A DNA stretch of 64,000 nucleotides from Leifsonia sp. ku-ls (GCA_003367665.1 QKXI01000001.1:310001-374000), one strand, 5' to 3'; counted from the first letter of the stretch, positions 43,064-52,024 are shown. Translations and numbers: made by a program. The notes: generated from the letters alone by a model not told the origin.

Positions 43064-43849
43064 GTGCTCGATCGCCCGACCATCCAGGCCATCGCCGACG
43101 AGCTCGCGGCCGCCGAACGCGACCGCACGACCGTCCCCCTGCTCACCGCCCGCCATCCCGGAATGACGGTCGAGGACTCCTACGCCGTCCAGCGGGTCTG
43201 GGTGGAGCGCGGGCTCGAGGCCGGCCGCCGGCTCGTCGGCCGCAAGATCGGCCTCACCTCGAAGGTCATGCAGCAGGCGACCGGCATCACCGAGCCCGAC
43301 TACGGCGCGATCTTCGACGACATGGTCTATGAGACCGGAGCCGTCATCCCGTTCGACCAGTACTCCAACGTCCGAATCGAGGTCGAACTGGCCTTCGTGC
43401 TCGGCCGGCCGCTCGAAGGGCCGGACGTCACCCTGTTCGACGTGCTGGACGCCACGACGTACGTGGTCCCGGCGCTCGAGATCCTCTCCTCCCGCATCGA
43501 GCTGCAGGGCCGCACCATCGTCGACACCATCTCCGACAACGCCGCGATGGGTGGGATGGTGCTCGGCGGCCGACCGGTCGCCGTCGACGCCGTCGACCTG
43601 CGCTGGGTCGGCGCGCTGCTCTACCGCAACGAGACCATCGAGGAGTCGGGCGTCGCCGCCGCCGTGCTCGACCATCCCGCCACCGGCGTCGCCTGGCTCG
43701 CCAACAAGCTCGCGCAGCACGGCACGCGCCTGGAGTCCGGCGACATCGTCCTCGCCGGGTCGTTCACCCGCCCGATGTGGGTCGAGCGCGGCGACACCGT
43801 CCATGCCGACTACGGGACCCTGGGAGCCGTCACATGCCGATTCGTCTAG
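43064..43849 (+). CDS. hpaH: 2-oxo-hept-4-ene-1,7-dioate hydratase
   Basis: This 261-residue member of the hydratase/decarboxylase family adds water to 2-oxohept-ene-1,7-dioate in the homoprotocatechuate route. Metal-binding Glu106, Glu108 ([12 protein letters not shown]) and Glu139 (VVPALEI) fall where the enteric HpcG/HpaH enzymes have them. The GTG at 43064 follows AAGGGAG. Its 3' end overlaps hpaI by 16 bases, so the two steps are translationally linked. An MhpD-type activity on related dienoates cannot be excluded. Confidence 0.9.
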   Translation: MLDRPTIQAIADELAAAERDRTTVPLLTARHPGMTVEDSYAVQRVWVERGLEAGRRLVGRKIGLTSKVMQQATGITEPDYGAIFDDMVYETGAVIPFDQYSNVRIEVELAFVLGRPLEGPDVTLFDVLDATTYVVPALEILSSRIELQGRTIVDTISDNAAMGGMVLGGRPVAVDAVDLRWVGALLYRNETIEESGVAAAVLDHPATGVAWLANKLAQHGTRLESGDIVLAGSFTRPMWVERGDTVHADYGTLGAVTCRFV

Positions 43850-44646
43850 AGGCAGACCCCACCTTCGCCGACCGCCTGCGCGCCGCCGACCGCACCCTGT
43901 ACGGGATGTGGTCGTGCGGCGGCAGCGCCCTGGCCGCCGAGATCTGCGCCGGAAGCGGGCTCGACATCGTGCTGATCGACGGGGAGCACTCCCCCGTCGG
44001 CCTGGAGTCGATCCTCGCCCAGTTGCAGGCCGTCGCCGCCTACCCGGCCGTTCCGTTGGTGCGGGCGCCGTACGGCGACCCGGTGGTGCTGAAGCAGCTG
44101 CTCGACCTCGGTGCGCAGAACGTCCTGGTGCCGATGGTCGACAGCGTGGAGCAGGCCGAGGCGATGGTGCGCGCGGTGCGGTATCCCCCGCACGGTGTCC
44201 GTGGCGTCGGCAGCGCGCTGGCGCGGTCGTCGCGCTGGAGCCGCATCCCGGACTACCTCGCCCGCGCGGACGCGCTCGTCTCCCTGACCGTGCAGATCGA
44301 GACGACGCAGGCCCTCGCGGTCGCGGACGCCATCGCCGCCGTGGACGGGGTGGACGCCCTGCTCGTCGGCCCGGCCGACCTCGCGGCCTCGATGGGGCTG
44401 CTCGGCCAGCAGAACCATCCCGACGTGATCGCCGCCGTCGAGCGCGTCATCGAGGCCGGTCGCGCCGTGGGAACGCCGGTCGGCGTGAACGCCTTCGACC
44501 CGGCGACCGCCGATCGGTACGCCGCAGCCGGAGCCGCCTATGTGCTGGTGGGCTCGGACGTGACCCTGCTCGCCCGGGCGTCGGAGGCCCTCGCCGACCG
44601 GTTCATCGGTGCCTCCCCCGACGCCCCCGCCGCGGCGAGCTATTGA
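43834..44646 (+). CDS. hpaI: 4-hydroxy-2-oxoheptane-1,7-dioate aldolase
   Basis: This 270-residue class II pyruvate aldolase of the HpcH/HpaI family splits the hydratase product into pyruvate and succinate semialdehyde. His52 (LIDGEHSP), Arg77 (LVRAPYGDP), metal Glu156 (VQIET) and Asp182 (GPADLA) match the E. coli HpaI residues 45, 70, 149 and 175 with a constant offset of seven. The start overlaps hpaH. The product aldehyde is a natural substrate for the dehydrogenase at 3054-4529. Confidence 0.94.
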   Translation: MPIRLEADPTFADRLRAADRTLYGMWSCGGSALAAEICAGSGLDIVLIDGEHSPVGLESILAQLQAVAAYPAVPLVRAPYGDPVVLKQLLDLGAQNVLVPMVDSVEQAEAMVRAVRYPPHGVRGVGSALARSSRWSRIPDYLARADALVSLTVQIETTQALAVADAIAAVDGVDALLVGPADLAASMGLLGQQNHPDVIAAVERVIEAGRAVGTPVGVNAFDPATADRYAAAGAAYVLVGSDVTLLARASEALADRFIGASPDAPAAASY

Positions 44647-44650
44647 CGCC

Positions 44651-44689
44651 TTGCCGAGCCCATCCAGATTGTATATGATCTCGAATACA
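44651..44689 (+). promoter_or_regulatory. Promoter and possible GntR operator of the FAH-RraA operon
   Basis: TTGCCG (44651-44656) and TATGAT (44674-44679) are spaced 17 bp, a good promoter 52 bp before the GTG. TGTAT (44670-44674) and ATACA (44685-44689) form an inverted pair straddling the -10. This is a plausible site for the GntR/FCD regulator encoded two genes downstream. Confidence 0.6.
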
Positions 44690-44730
44690 GTCCTTCGGGA
44701 CTCTTCCCCGACGACGAGGAGCCACCACCC

Positions 44731-46182
44731 GTGAGCGCCACCCCCTTCTCCGACCTGCGAGCGCAGGCCGGCAAGATCATCGCGGTGCACCTGAACTACC
44801 GTTCGCGTGCCGCGCAGCGTGGGCGCACCCCCGCCCAGCCGTCGTACTTCCTCAAACCGTCGTCGTCGCTCGCGCCGACCGGCGGCGAGCTGGAACGCCC
44901 CGCCGGCACGGAACTGCTCGCCTTCGAGGGCGAGATCGCACTGATCATCGGCCGGCCCACCCGCCGCGTCTCGCCCGAGGAGGGTTGGGCGGCGGTCTCG
45001 GGCGTGACCGCCGCCAACGACTTCGGCCTCTACGACCTGCGGGCCGCCGACAAGGGCTCCAACGTCCGCTCCAAGGGCGGCGACGGCTTCACCCCGCTCG
45101 GCCCGGAGATCCTCCCCGCCGCAGAGCTCGACCCGTCCGCGCTGCGCGTGCGCACCTGGCTCAACGGCGAGCTCGTGCAGGAGGGCACGACCGACGACCT
45201 GCTCTTCCCGTTCGGCCGCCTCGTGGCCGACCTCTCCCAGCTGATGACGCTGGAGCCCGGCGACATCATCCTCACCGGCACCCCGGCCGGCTCCTCCGTC
45301 ACCGAGCCCGGCGACACCGTCGAGGTGGAGGTGGATGCGCCGACCGCGCCCGGTGCACCGTCCACCGGCCGCCTCGTGACGCGCATCACCGAGGGCCGCG
45401 TCCCCTTCGGCGACTTCGGCACCAGGCCCAGCGTCGACGACCACCAGCGCGCGGAGGCCTGGGGCACTCCGCCGACGCCGGCCTGGCAGCTCACCGACGA
45501 CCTGCGCGCCCAGCTCGCGAGTGTCGCCACCGCCACGCTCAGCTCCCAGCTGCGCAAGCGCGGCCTGAACAACGTCTCCATCGACGGCCTCACCTCCACC
45601 CGTCCCGGCGCCAAGATCGTCGGGACGGCACGCACGCTCCGCTACGTCCCCAACCGGGAAGACCTGTTCGCGTCGCACGGCGGCGGCTACAACGCCCAGA
45701 AGCGCGCCTTCGACGCCGTCGGCGCCGGTGAGGTGCTCGTCATCGAAGCCCGCGGCGAGCGCGGCAGCGGCACCGTCGGCGATGTGCTCGCCCTGCGCGC
45801 GCAGGTCAACGGCGCCGCCGGGATCGTGACCGACGGCGGCGTGCGCGACCTGGAGGTCGTCGCCGCGCTCGACATCCCGACCTACCACAACGGCCCGCAT
45901 CCGGCCGTGCTCGGGCGCAAGCACGTGCCGTGGGACACCGACGTGACCATCGCCTGCGGCGGCGCCACCGTGCAGCCGGGCGACGTGATCGTGGGCGACG
46001 CCGACGGTCTGCTGGTCATCCCGCCTGCGCTGGTCGAGGAGGTCGTCGCCGACGCGATCGAGCAGGAGCGGGAAGAGGAGTTCATCGCCGAGCAGGTCGC
46101 CGCGGGCGCCCGCGTCGACGGCCTGTTCCCGATGAACGCCGAATGGAAGGAGAGGTACCGCGCATGGTCGACCAGGCGGTGA
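44731..46182 (+). CDS. hpaG: FAH-family isomerase/decarboxylase fused to an RraA-like domain
   Basis: This is a 483-residue two-domain enzyme. Residues about 1-230 are a fumarylacetoacetate-hydrolase-family domain with metal ligands Glu66, Glu68 (FEGEIALIIG) and Asp97 (AANDFG), the fold of HpaG, which decarboxylates and isomerises carboxymethyl-muconate derivatives. Residues about 255-470 are an RraA/HMG-aldolase-like domain with the active-site Arg372-Asp373 (DGGVRDLE). In enteric HpaG the second half is another FAH domain, so this is an alternative architecture. RraA relatives act as pyruvate aldolases or oxaloacetate decarboxylases. The hpaG symbol is assigned by context and the N-terminal domain. 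Confidence 0.8.
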   Translation: MSATPFSDLRAQAGKIIAVHLNYRSRAAQRGRTPAQPSYFLKPSSSLAPTGGELERPAGTELLAFEGEIALIIGRPTRRVSPEEGWAAVSGVTAANDFGLYDLRAADKGSNVRSKGGDGFTPLGPEILPAAELDPSALRVRTWLNGELVQEGTTDDLLFPFGRLVADLSQLMTLEPGDIILTGTPAGSSVTEPGDTVEVEVDAPTAPGAPSTGRLVTRITEGRVPFGDFGTRPSVDDHQRAEAWGTPPTPAWQLTDDLRAQLASVATATLSSQLRKRGLNNVSIDGLTSTRPGAKIVGTARTLRYVPNREDLFASHGGGYNAQKRAFDAVGAGEVLVIEARGERGSGTVGDVLALRAQVNGAAGIVTDGGVRDLEVVAALDIPTYHNGPHPAVLGRKHVPWDTDVTIACGGATVQPGDVIVGDADGLLVIPPALVEEVVADAIEQEREEEFIAEQVAAGARVDGLFPMNAEWKERYRAWSTRR

Positions 46183-46853
46183 AGACGGCGTCCCCGAGCA
46201 AGTCGCAGCTGGCCTACGACTTCATCCGGGCCCGCATTGACGACGGGCGGTACGTGTCCGGTTTCCGGCTCGTGCTCGGGCAGATCGCCGGGGAGCTCGA
46301 CATCAGCGTCGTGCCCGTGCGCGAGGCGATCCGGCGGCTGGAGGCGGAGGGGCTGGTGACGTTCGAGAAGAACGTCGGCGCCCAGGTCGCCCTGCTGCAG
46401 GAGGCCGAGTACACGTACACGATGGAGACGCTCGCGCTGGTGGAGGGGGCGGCGACCCAGCTGTCCGCTCCCCTGCTGAACGGCGACCACCTGCACCGCG
46501 CCAGGATGATCAACCGCGAGATGATCGCGTGCCTCGACGACTTCATCCCGCACCGGTTCACCCAGCTCAACCAGGAGTTCCACGCGGTGCTGTTCGAGGA
46601 GTGCCCGAACCCGCACATCCTCGACCTCGTGCACCGCGGCTGGAACCGTCTGACCGTGCTGCGCGACTCCACCTTCAGCTTCGTGCCGGGCCGCGCCCGC
46701 GAGTCGGTCGACGAGCACGAGCACATCCTCCAGCTCATCGAGGCGGGCGCCGACGCGCTCGAGATCGAGCTCGCCGCCCGCCGCCACCGGCTGGCGACCC
46801 TGGACGCCTTCCACACGTACCAGAGCCAACACAAGCAGCAGCAGCAGCACTGA
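46164..46853 (+). CDS. GntR-family regulator with FCD domain
   Basis: This 229-residue regulator has a winged helix at about 13-80 (LGQIAGELDISVVPVREAIRRL) and an FCD ligand domain with metal-type residues in FHAVLFEECPN and EHEHILQLIEAG. The C-terminus ends in a Gln/His-rich tail. It overlaps the FAH-RraA gene by 19 bases and precedes hpaE, so it is embedded in the operon it most likely controls. Ligands of related regulators are carboxylic acids, here presumably a homoprotocatechuate intermediate. Confidence 0.92.
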   Translation: MVDQAVKTASPSKSQLAYDFIRARIDDGRYVSGFRLVLGQIAGELDISVVPVREAIRRLEAEGLVTFEKNVGAQVALLQEAEYTYTMETLALVEGAATQLSAPLLNGDHLHRARMINREMIACLDDFIPHRFTQLNQEFHAVLFEECPNPHILDLVHRGWNRLTVLRDSTFSFVPGRARESVDEHEHILQLIEAGADALEIELAARRHRLATLDAFHTYQSQHKQQQQH

Positions 46854-46879
46854 CCGCACCGATCGAACGGAGGCCGCGC

Positions 46880-48427
46880 ATGGCGCAGCACCACATCCCC
46901 GACAACCTTCCGGACAAGATCCAGCACTTCATCGACGGCCGGTTCGTCGACAGCGTCTCTGGCAAGACCTTCGACGTGCTCGACCCCGTGTCGAACGAGA
47001 CGTACGTGCAGGCCGCCGCCGGCCAGAAGGAGGACATCGACCTCGCCGTGGCCGCCGCCCGGCGAGCCTTCGCCGAGGGCCCGTGGCCGCGCATGAAGCC
47101 GCGCGAGCGCGCCCGCGTGCTGAACCGCATCGCCGACGCGGTCGGGGCGCAGGACGCCCGCCTGGCGGAGCTGGAGACCTTCGACACCGGCCTCCCGATC
47201 ACCCAGGCGCTCGGCCAGGCGCAGCGCGCGGCCGAGAACTTCCGCTTCTTCGCGGACCTGATCGTGGCGCAGGCCGACGACGCCTACAAGGTCCCCGGCA
47301 GCCAGCTGAACTACGTCAACCGCAAGCCGATCGGCGTCGCCGGCCTCATCACGCCGTGGAACACGCCGTTCATGCTGGAGAGCTGGAAGCTCGCGCCGGC
47401 GCTCGCGACCGGCAACACCGTCGTGCTGAAGCCGGCCGAGTTCACGCCGCTCTCGGCGAGCCTGTGGGCGGAGATCTTCCGCGACGCGGGACTCCCCGAC
47501 GGGGTCTTCAACCTGGTCAACGGCCTGGGCGAGGAGGCGGGCGACGCGCTGGTGAAGCACCCCGACGTCCCGCTCATCTCGTTCACCGGCGAGAGCCGCA
47601 CCGGGCAGATCATCTTCGCCAACGCCGCGCCCTACCTCAAGGGTCTGTCGATGGAGCTCGGCGGCAAGTCGCCCGCCGTGGTCTTCGCCGACGCCGACCT
47701 CGACGCGGCGATCGACTCCACCCTGTTCGGCGTGTTCTCGCTGAACGGCGAGCGCTGCACCGCCGGGTCCCGCATCCTGGTCGAGCGGCCGATCTACGAC
47801 GAGTTCCTGGAGCGCTACGCCGAGCGGGCGAAGAACATCGTGGTCGGCGACCCGCACGACCCGAAGACCGAGGTCGGCGCACTCGTGCACCCGGAGCACT
47901 ACGACAAGGTGATGTCGTACGTCGAGCTGGGCAAGCAGGAGGGCCGGCTGCTCGCCGGCGGCGGCCGGCCGGAGGGCCTCGAGACCGGCAACTACGTCGC
48001 CCCGACCGTGTTCGCCGACGTGGCGCCGGACGCCCGCATCTTCCAGGAGGAGATCTTCGGCCCGGTCGTGGCGATCACGCCGTTCGACACCGAGGAGGAG
48101 GCGCTCGAGCTCGCCAACGGCGTGAAGTACGGCCTCGCCGCCTACATCTGGACCAGCGACCTGGAGCGCGCCCACACCTTCGCCCAGAACGTGGAGGCCG
48201 GGATGGTGTGGCTCAACTCGCACAACGTCCGCGACCTGCGCACCCCGTTCGGCGGCGTGAAGGCGTCGGGCCTCGGGCACGAGGGCGGCTACCGCTCGAT
48301 CGACTTCTACACCGACCAGCAGGCCGTCCACATCACGCTGGGGCCGGTCCACACCGCCCGGTTCGGCGCGACGGTGCACCAGCCCGAGGAGGCCGCGGAG
48401 GCGGCCGAGGACGCCGGCGACGCCTGA
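46880..48427 (+). CDS. hpaE: 5-carboxymethyl-2-hydroxymuconate semialdehyde dehydrogenase
   Basis: This 515-residue ALDH oxidises the ring-cleavage product of HpaD to carboxymethyl-hydroxymuconate with NAD. Glu259 (SMELGGKSPAVV) and Cys293 (LNGERCTAGSRI) are the catalytic residues. The NGERCTAGSR block and QHFIDGRFVDS start are typical of HpaE. It sits directly before hpaD. The acidic C-terminal tail (EEAAEAAEDAGDA) is longer than usual. A betaine-aldehyde-type role is less likely in this context. Confidence 0.93.
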   Translation: MAQHHIPDNLPDKIQHFIDGRFVDSVSGKTFDVLDPVSNETYVQAAAGQKEDIDLAVAAARRAFAEGPWPRMKPRERARVLNRIADAVGAQDARLAELETFDTGLPITQALGQAQRAAENFRFFADLIVAQADDAYKVPGSQLNYVNRKPIGVAGLITPWNTPFMLESWKLAPALATGNTVVLKPAEFTPLSASLWAEIFRDAGLPDGVFNLVNGLGEEAGDALVKHPDVPLISFTGESRTGQIIFANAAPYLKGLSMELGGKSPAVVFADADLDAAIDSTLFGVFSLNGERCTAGSRILVERPIYDEFLERYAERAKNIVVGDPHDPKTEVGALVHPEHYDKVMSYVELGKQEGRLLAGGGRPEGLETGNYVAPTVFADVAPDARIFQEEIFGPVVAITPFDTEEEALELANGVKYGLAAYIWTSDLERAHTFAQNVEAGMVWLNSHNVRDLRTPFGGVKASGLGHEGGYRSIDFYTDQQAVHITLGPVHTARFGATVHQPEEAAEAAEDAGDA

Positions 48428-48460
48428 CCCTCTCCCCCATCACAGCAAGGAAGCTCTGAC

Positions 48461-49600
48461 ATGACCTCACCCATCACCCCGGACGCCCCGGAGCCCGCCG
48501 TGACCGACGGCGACCCGATCCCGGCGCCGACCGACCGCATCCCGACGCCGAAGGCGACCCCGCCGGACGTCGTGCGCTGCGCCTACATGGAGCTCGTCGT
48601 CACCGACCTGGCCGCCAGCCGCGAGTTCTACGTCGACGTGCTCGACCTCGTCGTCACCGAGGAGGACGAGAACACCGTCTACCTGCGCTCGTTCGAGGAG
48701 TTCATCCACCACAACCTCGTGCTGCGCAAAGGCCCGGTCGCGGCCGTCGCGGCGTTCTCGTACCGCGTGCGCACCCCGGAGGACCTGGACCGCGCCGTCG
48801 CGTTCTACACCGAGCTCGGCTGCCGCGTCGAGCGTCGCGCCGAGGGCTTCACGAAGGGCATCGGCGATTCGGTGCGTGTGGAGGACCCGCTCGGCTTCCC
48901 GTACGAGTTCTTCTACGAGGTGGAGCACGTGGAGCGCCTGGCCTGGCGTTACGACCTCTACACTCCCGGCGCGCTGGTGCGGCTCGACCACTTCAACCAG
49001 GTCACTCCCGACGTGCCGCGCGCCGTGGCGTACATGGAGGACCTCGGCTTCCGTGTCACCGAGGACATCCAGGACGAGGCGGGCACCACCTACGCCGCGT
49101 GGATGCGCCGCAAGCCGACCGTGCACGACACCGCCATGACCGGCGGCGACGGCCCGCGGATGCACCACGTCGCGTTCGCCACGCACGAGAAGCACAACAT
49201 CATCGCGATCTGCGACAAGCTCGGCGCCCTCCGCCGCAGCGACTGCATCGAGCGCGGCCCCGGCCGCCACGGCGTCTCGAACGCGTTCTACCTGTACCTG
49301 CGCGACCCCGACGGCCACCGCGTCGAGATCTACACGCAGGACTACTACACCGGCGACCCGGACAACCCGGTCGTCACCTGGGACGTGCACGACAACCAGC
49401 GCCGCGACTGGTGGGGCAACCCGGTCGTCCCGTCCTGGTACACCGAGGCCTCGACCGTGCTCGACCTGGACGGCAACCCGCAGCCGCTGACCTCCCGCAC
49501 CGACGACTCCGAGATGGAGGTCACCATCGGCGCGGACGGCTTCTCGTACACCCGCAAGGGCGACGAGGCCCAGGGCTTCAAGCTGGGCGCGCAGGTGTAG
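48461..49600 (+). CDS. hpaD: 3,4-dihydroxyphenylacetate 2,3-dioxygenase
   Basis: This 379-residue type I extradiol dioxygenase cleaves homoprotocatechuate next to its hydroxyls. Metal ligands are His177 (VRLDHFNQ), His236 (MHHVAFA) and Glu289 (HRVEIYTQ). Their spacings of 59 and 53 match those of the Brevibacterium fuscum Fe(II) enzyme and its Mn(II) Arthrobacter relative, with a 22-residue longer N-terminus here. Iron versus manganese cannot be judged from sequence. It is the last gene of the hpa cluster. Confidence 0.95.
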   Translation: MTSPITPDAPEPAVTDGDPIPAPTDRIPTPKATPPDVVRCAYMELVVTDLAASREFYVDVLDLVVTEEDENTVYLRSFEEFIHHNLVLRKGPVAAVAAFSYRVRTPEDLDRAVAFYTELGCRVERRAEGFTKGIGDSVRVEDPLGFPYEFFYEVEHVERLAWRYDLYTPGALVRLDHFNQVTPDVPRAVAYMEDLGFRVTEDIQDEAGTTYAAWMRRKPTVHDTAMTGGDGPRMHHVAFATHEKHNIIAICDKLGALRRSDCIERGPGRHGVSNAFYLYLRDPDGHRVEIYTQDYYTGDPDNPVVTWDVHDNQRRDWWGNPVVPSWYTEASTVLDLDGNPQPLTSRTDDSEMEVTIGADGFSYTRKGDEAQGFKLGAQV

Positions 49601-49617
49601 CCGGGCCGCTCACCCCG

Positions 49618-50169
49618 TCACGCGGTCGCGCCGTCCGTCCCCTCGGGGCGGGCGGCGCGTCGCGTCGCGGCCGGGCGCGCCAGGTGGAGGTGGCGGACAC
49701 CCTCCTCCACCTTGGTCACGCCATCCGGAACGAACCCGGCCGCACGGTAGAAGGCCTGCGCCCGCGGGTTCGGGTCGGCCACCCACAGCGTCGCCGCGGC
49801 GCCGTCCGGGATCGTGGCCTGCAGCAGCCGGCGGCCGAGGCCCGTCCCGTGGTGTGCGGCGAGCACGTAGAGGACGTGGAGCTCGCGGCCGCCCTCCTGC
49901 CCGGTGCCGTCCGCCGCCTCGTCCCAGGGCGGACCCGCCATCGCGATGCCGACGATCCGTCCGTCGTGCTCGGCCACCGCGACCGCGTTCGCCGCGTAGC
50001 GGTCGTCGGTGAGCACCGCCTCCCACATCCGCCGCCGGCGTCCCGGCGCTTCCGGATCGTCGAGCACGGCATCGGGCATGACACCGCGGTACGTCTCCTG
50101 CCACGCCTGGACGTGCACGCGTGCCATCCCCTCCGCGTCGCCGGGGCGGGCGGGCCGCACGTCGTTCAT
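49618..50169 (-). CDS. GNAT-family N-acetyltransferase
   Basis: This 183-residue acetyltransferase has the acetyl-CoA-binding motif A region VLAAHHGTGLGRRLL and motif B NPRAQAFYRAAGFVPDG. The acceptor is unknown. It starts four bases inside the end of the upstream GNAT gene, forming a two-gene operon. The Arg/Ala/Thr-rich C-terminal tail is probably disordered. It lies at the edge between the catabolic region and general chromosomal genes. Confidence 0.88.
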   Translation of the reverse strand: MNDVRPARPGDAEGMARVHVQAWQETYRGVMPDAVLDDPEAPGRRRRMWEAVLTDDRYAANAVAVAEHDGRIVGIAMAGPPWDEAADGTGQEGGRELHVLYVLAAHHGTGLGRRLLQATIPDGAAATLWVADPNPRAQAFYRAAGFVPDGVTKVEEGVRHLHLARPAATRRAARPEGTDGATA

Positions 50170-50675
50170 CGGCCCTCGTCCGGCGCCGCACCACGGTGGC
50201 TCGCGGCCTCCGGATGCACCACGTACACGTGCAGCATCCGATCCTCCGACGCGAACCCGTGCCGCTCGTACACCGGCACCGCCCGCGGGCTGGAGTGCAC
50301 CGTCACCCGCTCGAGCCCGCGCTCCCGGGCGCGGTCGACGATCGCGTCGATGAGCCGCCCGCCGACGCCCGCGTTGCGGCGCCCGGGCTCGACGTACGCG
50401 CACTGCAGGTCGCCCGAGGCCCGGTCGAACGCCCGCGCGCTCGGCACGCGCGAGAGCACGGCCAGCCACGTCATCCCGACCACCCGTCCATCCTCGACGG
50501 CGACGACGCACTCGTGGCTGTCGGCGTGGTCGGCCGCCCAGAGCGCGAACCGCTCGGCGAACACCTCCCGGCTGTCGTCGGCGACCCCGCCGAACTCGAA
50601 CACCGAATCCCAGCGCAGTCCCCCGACCGCCGCCCACTCGTCCGGCCGTGCCGGCCTCACCTCGATGGTCCCCAT
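50166..50675 (-). CDS. GNAT-family N-acetyltransferase
   Basis: This 169-residue acetyltransferase has the CoA loop VEPGRRNAGVGGRLIDAIV and the downstream segment ERVTVHSSPRAVPVYERHGF. It is first gene of the two-GNAT operon, with ATG at 50675 and GGGATGGGG just upstream. Substrate unknown; small-molecule or protein N-acetylation are both possible. Confidence 0.88.
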   Translation of the reverse strand: MGTIEVRPARPDEWAAVGGLRWDSVFEFGGVADDSREVFAERFALWAADHADSHECVVAVEDGRVVGMTWLAVLSRVPSARAFDRASGDLQCAYVEPGRRNAGVGGRLIDAIVDRARERGLERVTVHSSPRAVPVYERHGFASEDRMLHVYVVHPEAASHRGAAPDEGR

Positions 50676-50723
50676 CCCGTCACCCTACGACCCGCGGCAC
50701 CGCCCATCGGGTAACCTCGCCCC

Positions 50724-51140
50724 ATGGGGGATGTCGTCGCCGCGCCGCGCGTGCGCTGGTACCGCAGGACGCCACCGGCCGGAATGGGCCGCTTCGCTCG
50801 CGGCGTGTGGTGGGCCGGCCACGGCCAGCTGTTCATCGGCCTGGCCCTCGCGGTGCTCGGTCCGGTGCTGTTCGTCGCCGCCCTGCTGCATCCGGCGGTG
50901 GGCGGCGCGGCGTACACCGGCGTGCTGCTGTTCGCGATGGCGGCGCCGTTCGCGTGCTCCGGGCTGCTGCTGCGCCGGTTCGCGCCTCACCTGGAGCGCG
51001 ACGGCAGTGCGCTGTTCTTCCGGGTGATCGAGCTCGCCGCCGTCGTGCTGGCGATCGCCGTGCTGTCCATCGCGTTCGTGTGGGTGGACATGCTCGTGCT
51101 CATCCTGCTGAGCTACGGCTGGATGCTCGGCGCCTCCTGA
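50724..51140 (+). CDS. Small membrane protein, four helices
   Basis: This 138-residue protein has about four hydrophobic segments (for example LFIGLALAVLGPVLFVAAL and VVLAIAVLSIAFVWVDMLV) after a basic N-terminus. No family is recognised. It is divergent from the GNAT pair and convergent with the next membrane protein. Function unknown. Confidence 0.65.
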   Translation: MGDVVAAPRVRWYRRTPPAGMGRFARGVWWAGHGQLFIGLALAVLGPVLFVAALLHPAVGGAAYTGVLLFAMAAPFACSGLLLRRFAPHLERDGSALFFRVIELAAVVLAIAVLSIAFVWVDMLVLILLSYGWMLGAS

Positions 51141-51153
51141 CCCGGTGCCCCGG

Positions 51154-51492
51154 TCAGTGCGAGCCCAGCATGGACCCGTTCATGGAGTAGCCGCCGCGCG
51201 GGTCGGGCGACGGCTCCGGCTCGTCGAACCGGGGGTTCGCCTTGCCCGGGAGGCTCTCCGCCGGCCGGTGCATCCGCCGCGCGAACACGACCGCCACGAC
51301 GGTCGCCGCCAGCAGCACGGCCCCCGCGGCGATCAGCGCCCAGCCGACCGTCTCACCGCGCGCGACCAGGGCCACCCCGAACGGCGCGGTCAGCCACGTG
51401 CCGGCGCCCGCCAGGAACGCGGCGACCCACAACAGGGCCACCCTCCGCCGGCGACGCTCGTCCTTCTCCAGTCCCGCTAGCAGTGCGCTCAT
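51154..51492 (-). CDS. Small membrane protein, two helices
   Basis: This 112-residue protein has a charged N-terminus (EKDERRRRRVALL), two hydrophobic segments and a polar, Pro-rich C-terminal tail. The ATG at 51492 is chosen because AGGGGGT lies seven bases upstream; a GTG three codons earlier is possible. No family is recognised. It resembles small actinobacterial integral membrane proteins of unknown function. Confidence 0.62.
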   Translation of the reverse strand: MSALLAGLEKDERRRRRVALLWVAAFLAGAGTWLTAPFGVALVARGETVGWALIAAGAVLLAATVVAVVFARRMHRPAESLPGKANPRFDEPEPSPDPRGGYSMNGSMLGSH

Positions 51493-51559
51493 CGTGACCA
51501 CCCCCTGCGATCACCCTAGCGGGGCAGCGGGGCGGCCGGGAAGTGCCCGTCGATTGCGG

Positions 51560-51949
51560 TCACCCTCGCTCGACCACCTCGAACCGGTTCCCGTCCGGGT
51601 CGTGCCCCGCGAACATCGCCGGAACCCCGGGCCAGCGCAGCAGCTCACCGACGTCGACGCCGTGCTCCCGGAGGCTCCGGTGCGCGCGCTCGGCGTCCGC
51701 GGTCTCGAACCGGATCCCCGTCTCGACCCCCGCTGGCGCGGTCTCGCTCGCCGGCACGAGCGACACCGACACCGCAGAGCCGGGCGGCGCCAGCATGATC
51801 CACCGCGCGCCGAGCTGCGGCAGCGGCGCATCCACGCGCACCTCGAAGCCGAGCGTGTCCCGGTAGAAGGCGAGCGCGCGATCCTGGTCGGCGACCGGGA
51901 TGCCGATGGTCGAGATGCCGACGATGCCGGGGGTGTTCGTGTCCGTCAT
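51560..51949 (-). CDS. VOC (glyoxalase-like) family protein
   Basis: This 129-residue protein has the paired beta-alpha-beta-beta-beta fold of the vicinal oxygen chelate superfamily: a first motif ALAFYRDTLGFEVRVDAPL and a second with HDPDGNRFEVVER. It is too short for an extradiol dioxygenase and most resembles glyoxalase or antibiotic-resistance-like proteins. It is the last clearly GC-rich gene before the helicase module. Confidence 0.87.
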   Translation of the reverse strand: MTDTNTPGIVGISTIGIPVADQDRALAFYRDTLGFEVRVDAPLPQLGARWIMLAPPGSAVSVSLVPASETAPAGVETGIRFETADAERAHRSLREHGVDVGELLRWPGVPAMFAGHDPDGNRFEVVERG

Positions 51950-51990
51950 GGGGGCATGATGGCGCAGGGGGTGGGGGCTGCGGTAGTGCC

Positions 51991-52024
51991 CGATCGCGTT
52001 TGCCTCGACAGATCGGTGCGATCG
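51991..52024 (-). terminator. Hairpin ending the helicase transcript
   Basis: CGATCGC and GCGATCG form 7-base perfect arms around a 20-base loop directly beyond the helicase stop codon on the minus strand. It probably ends the two-gene module and marks its left edge. Confidence 0.5.

Noticed and set aside
51560-51949. VOC protein as a second extradiol dioxygenase
   Set aside because: At 129 residues it is too short and lacks the spaced His-His-Glu set found in HpaD.
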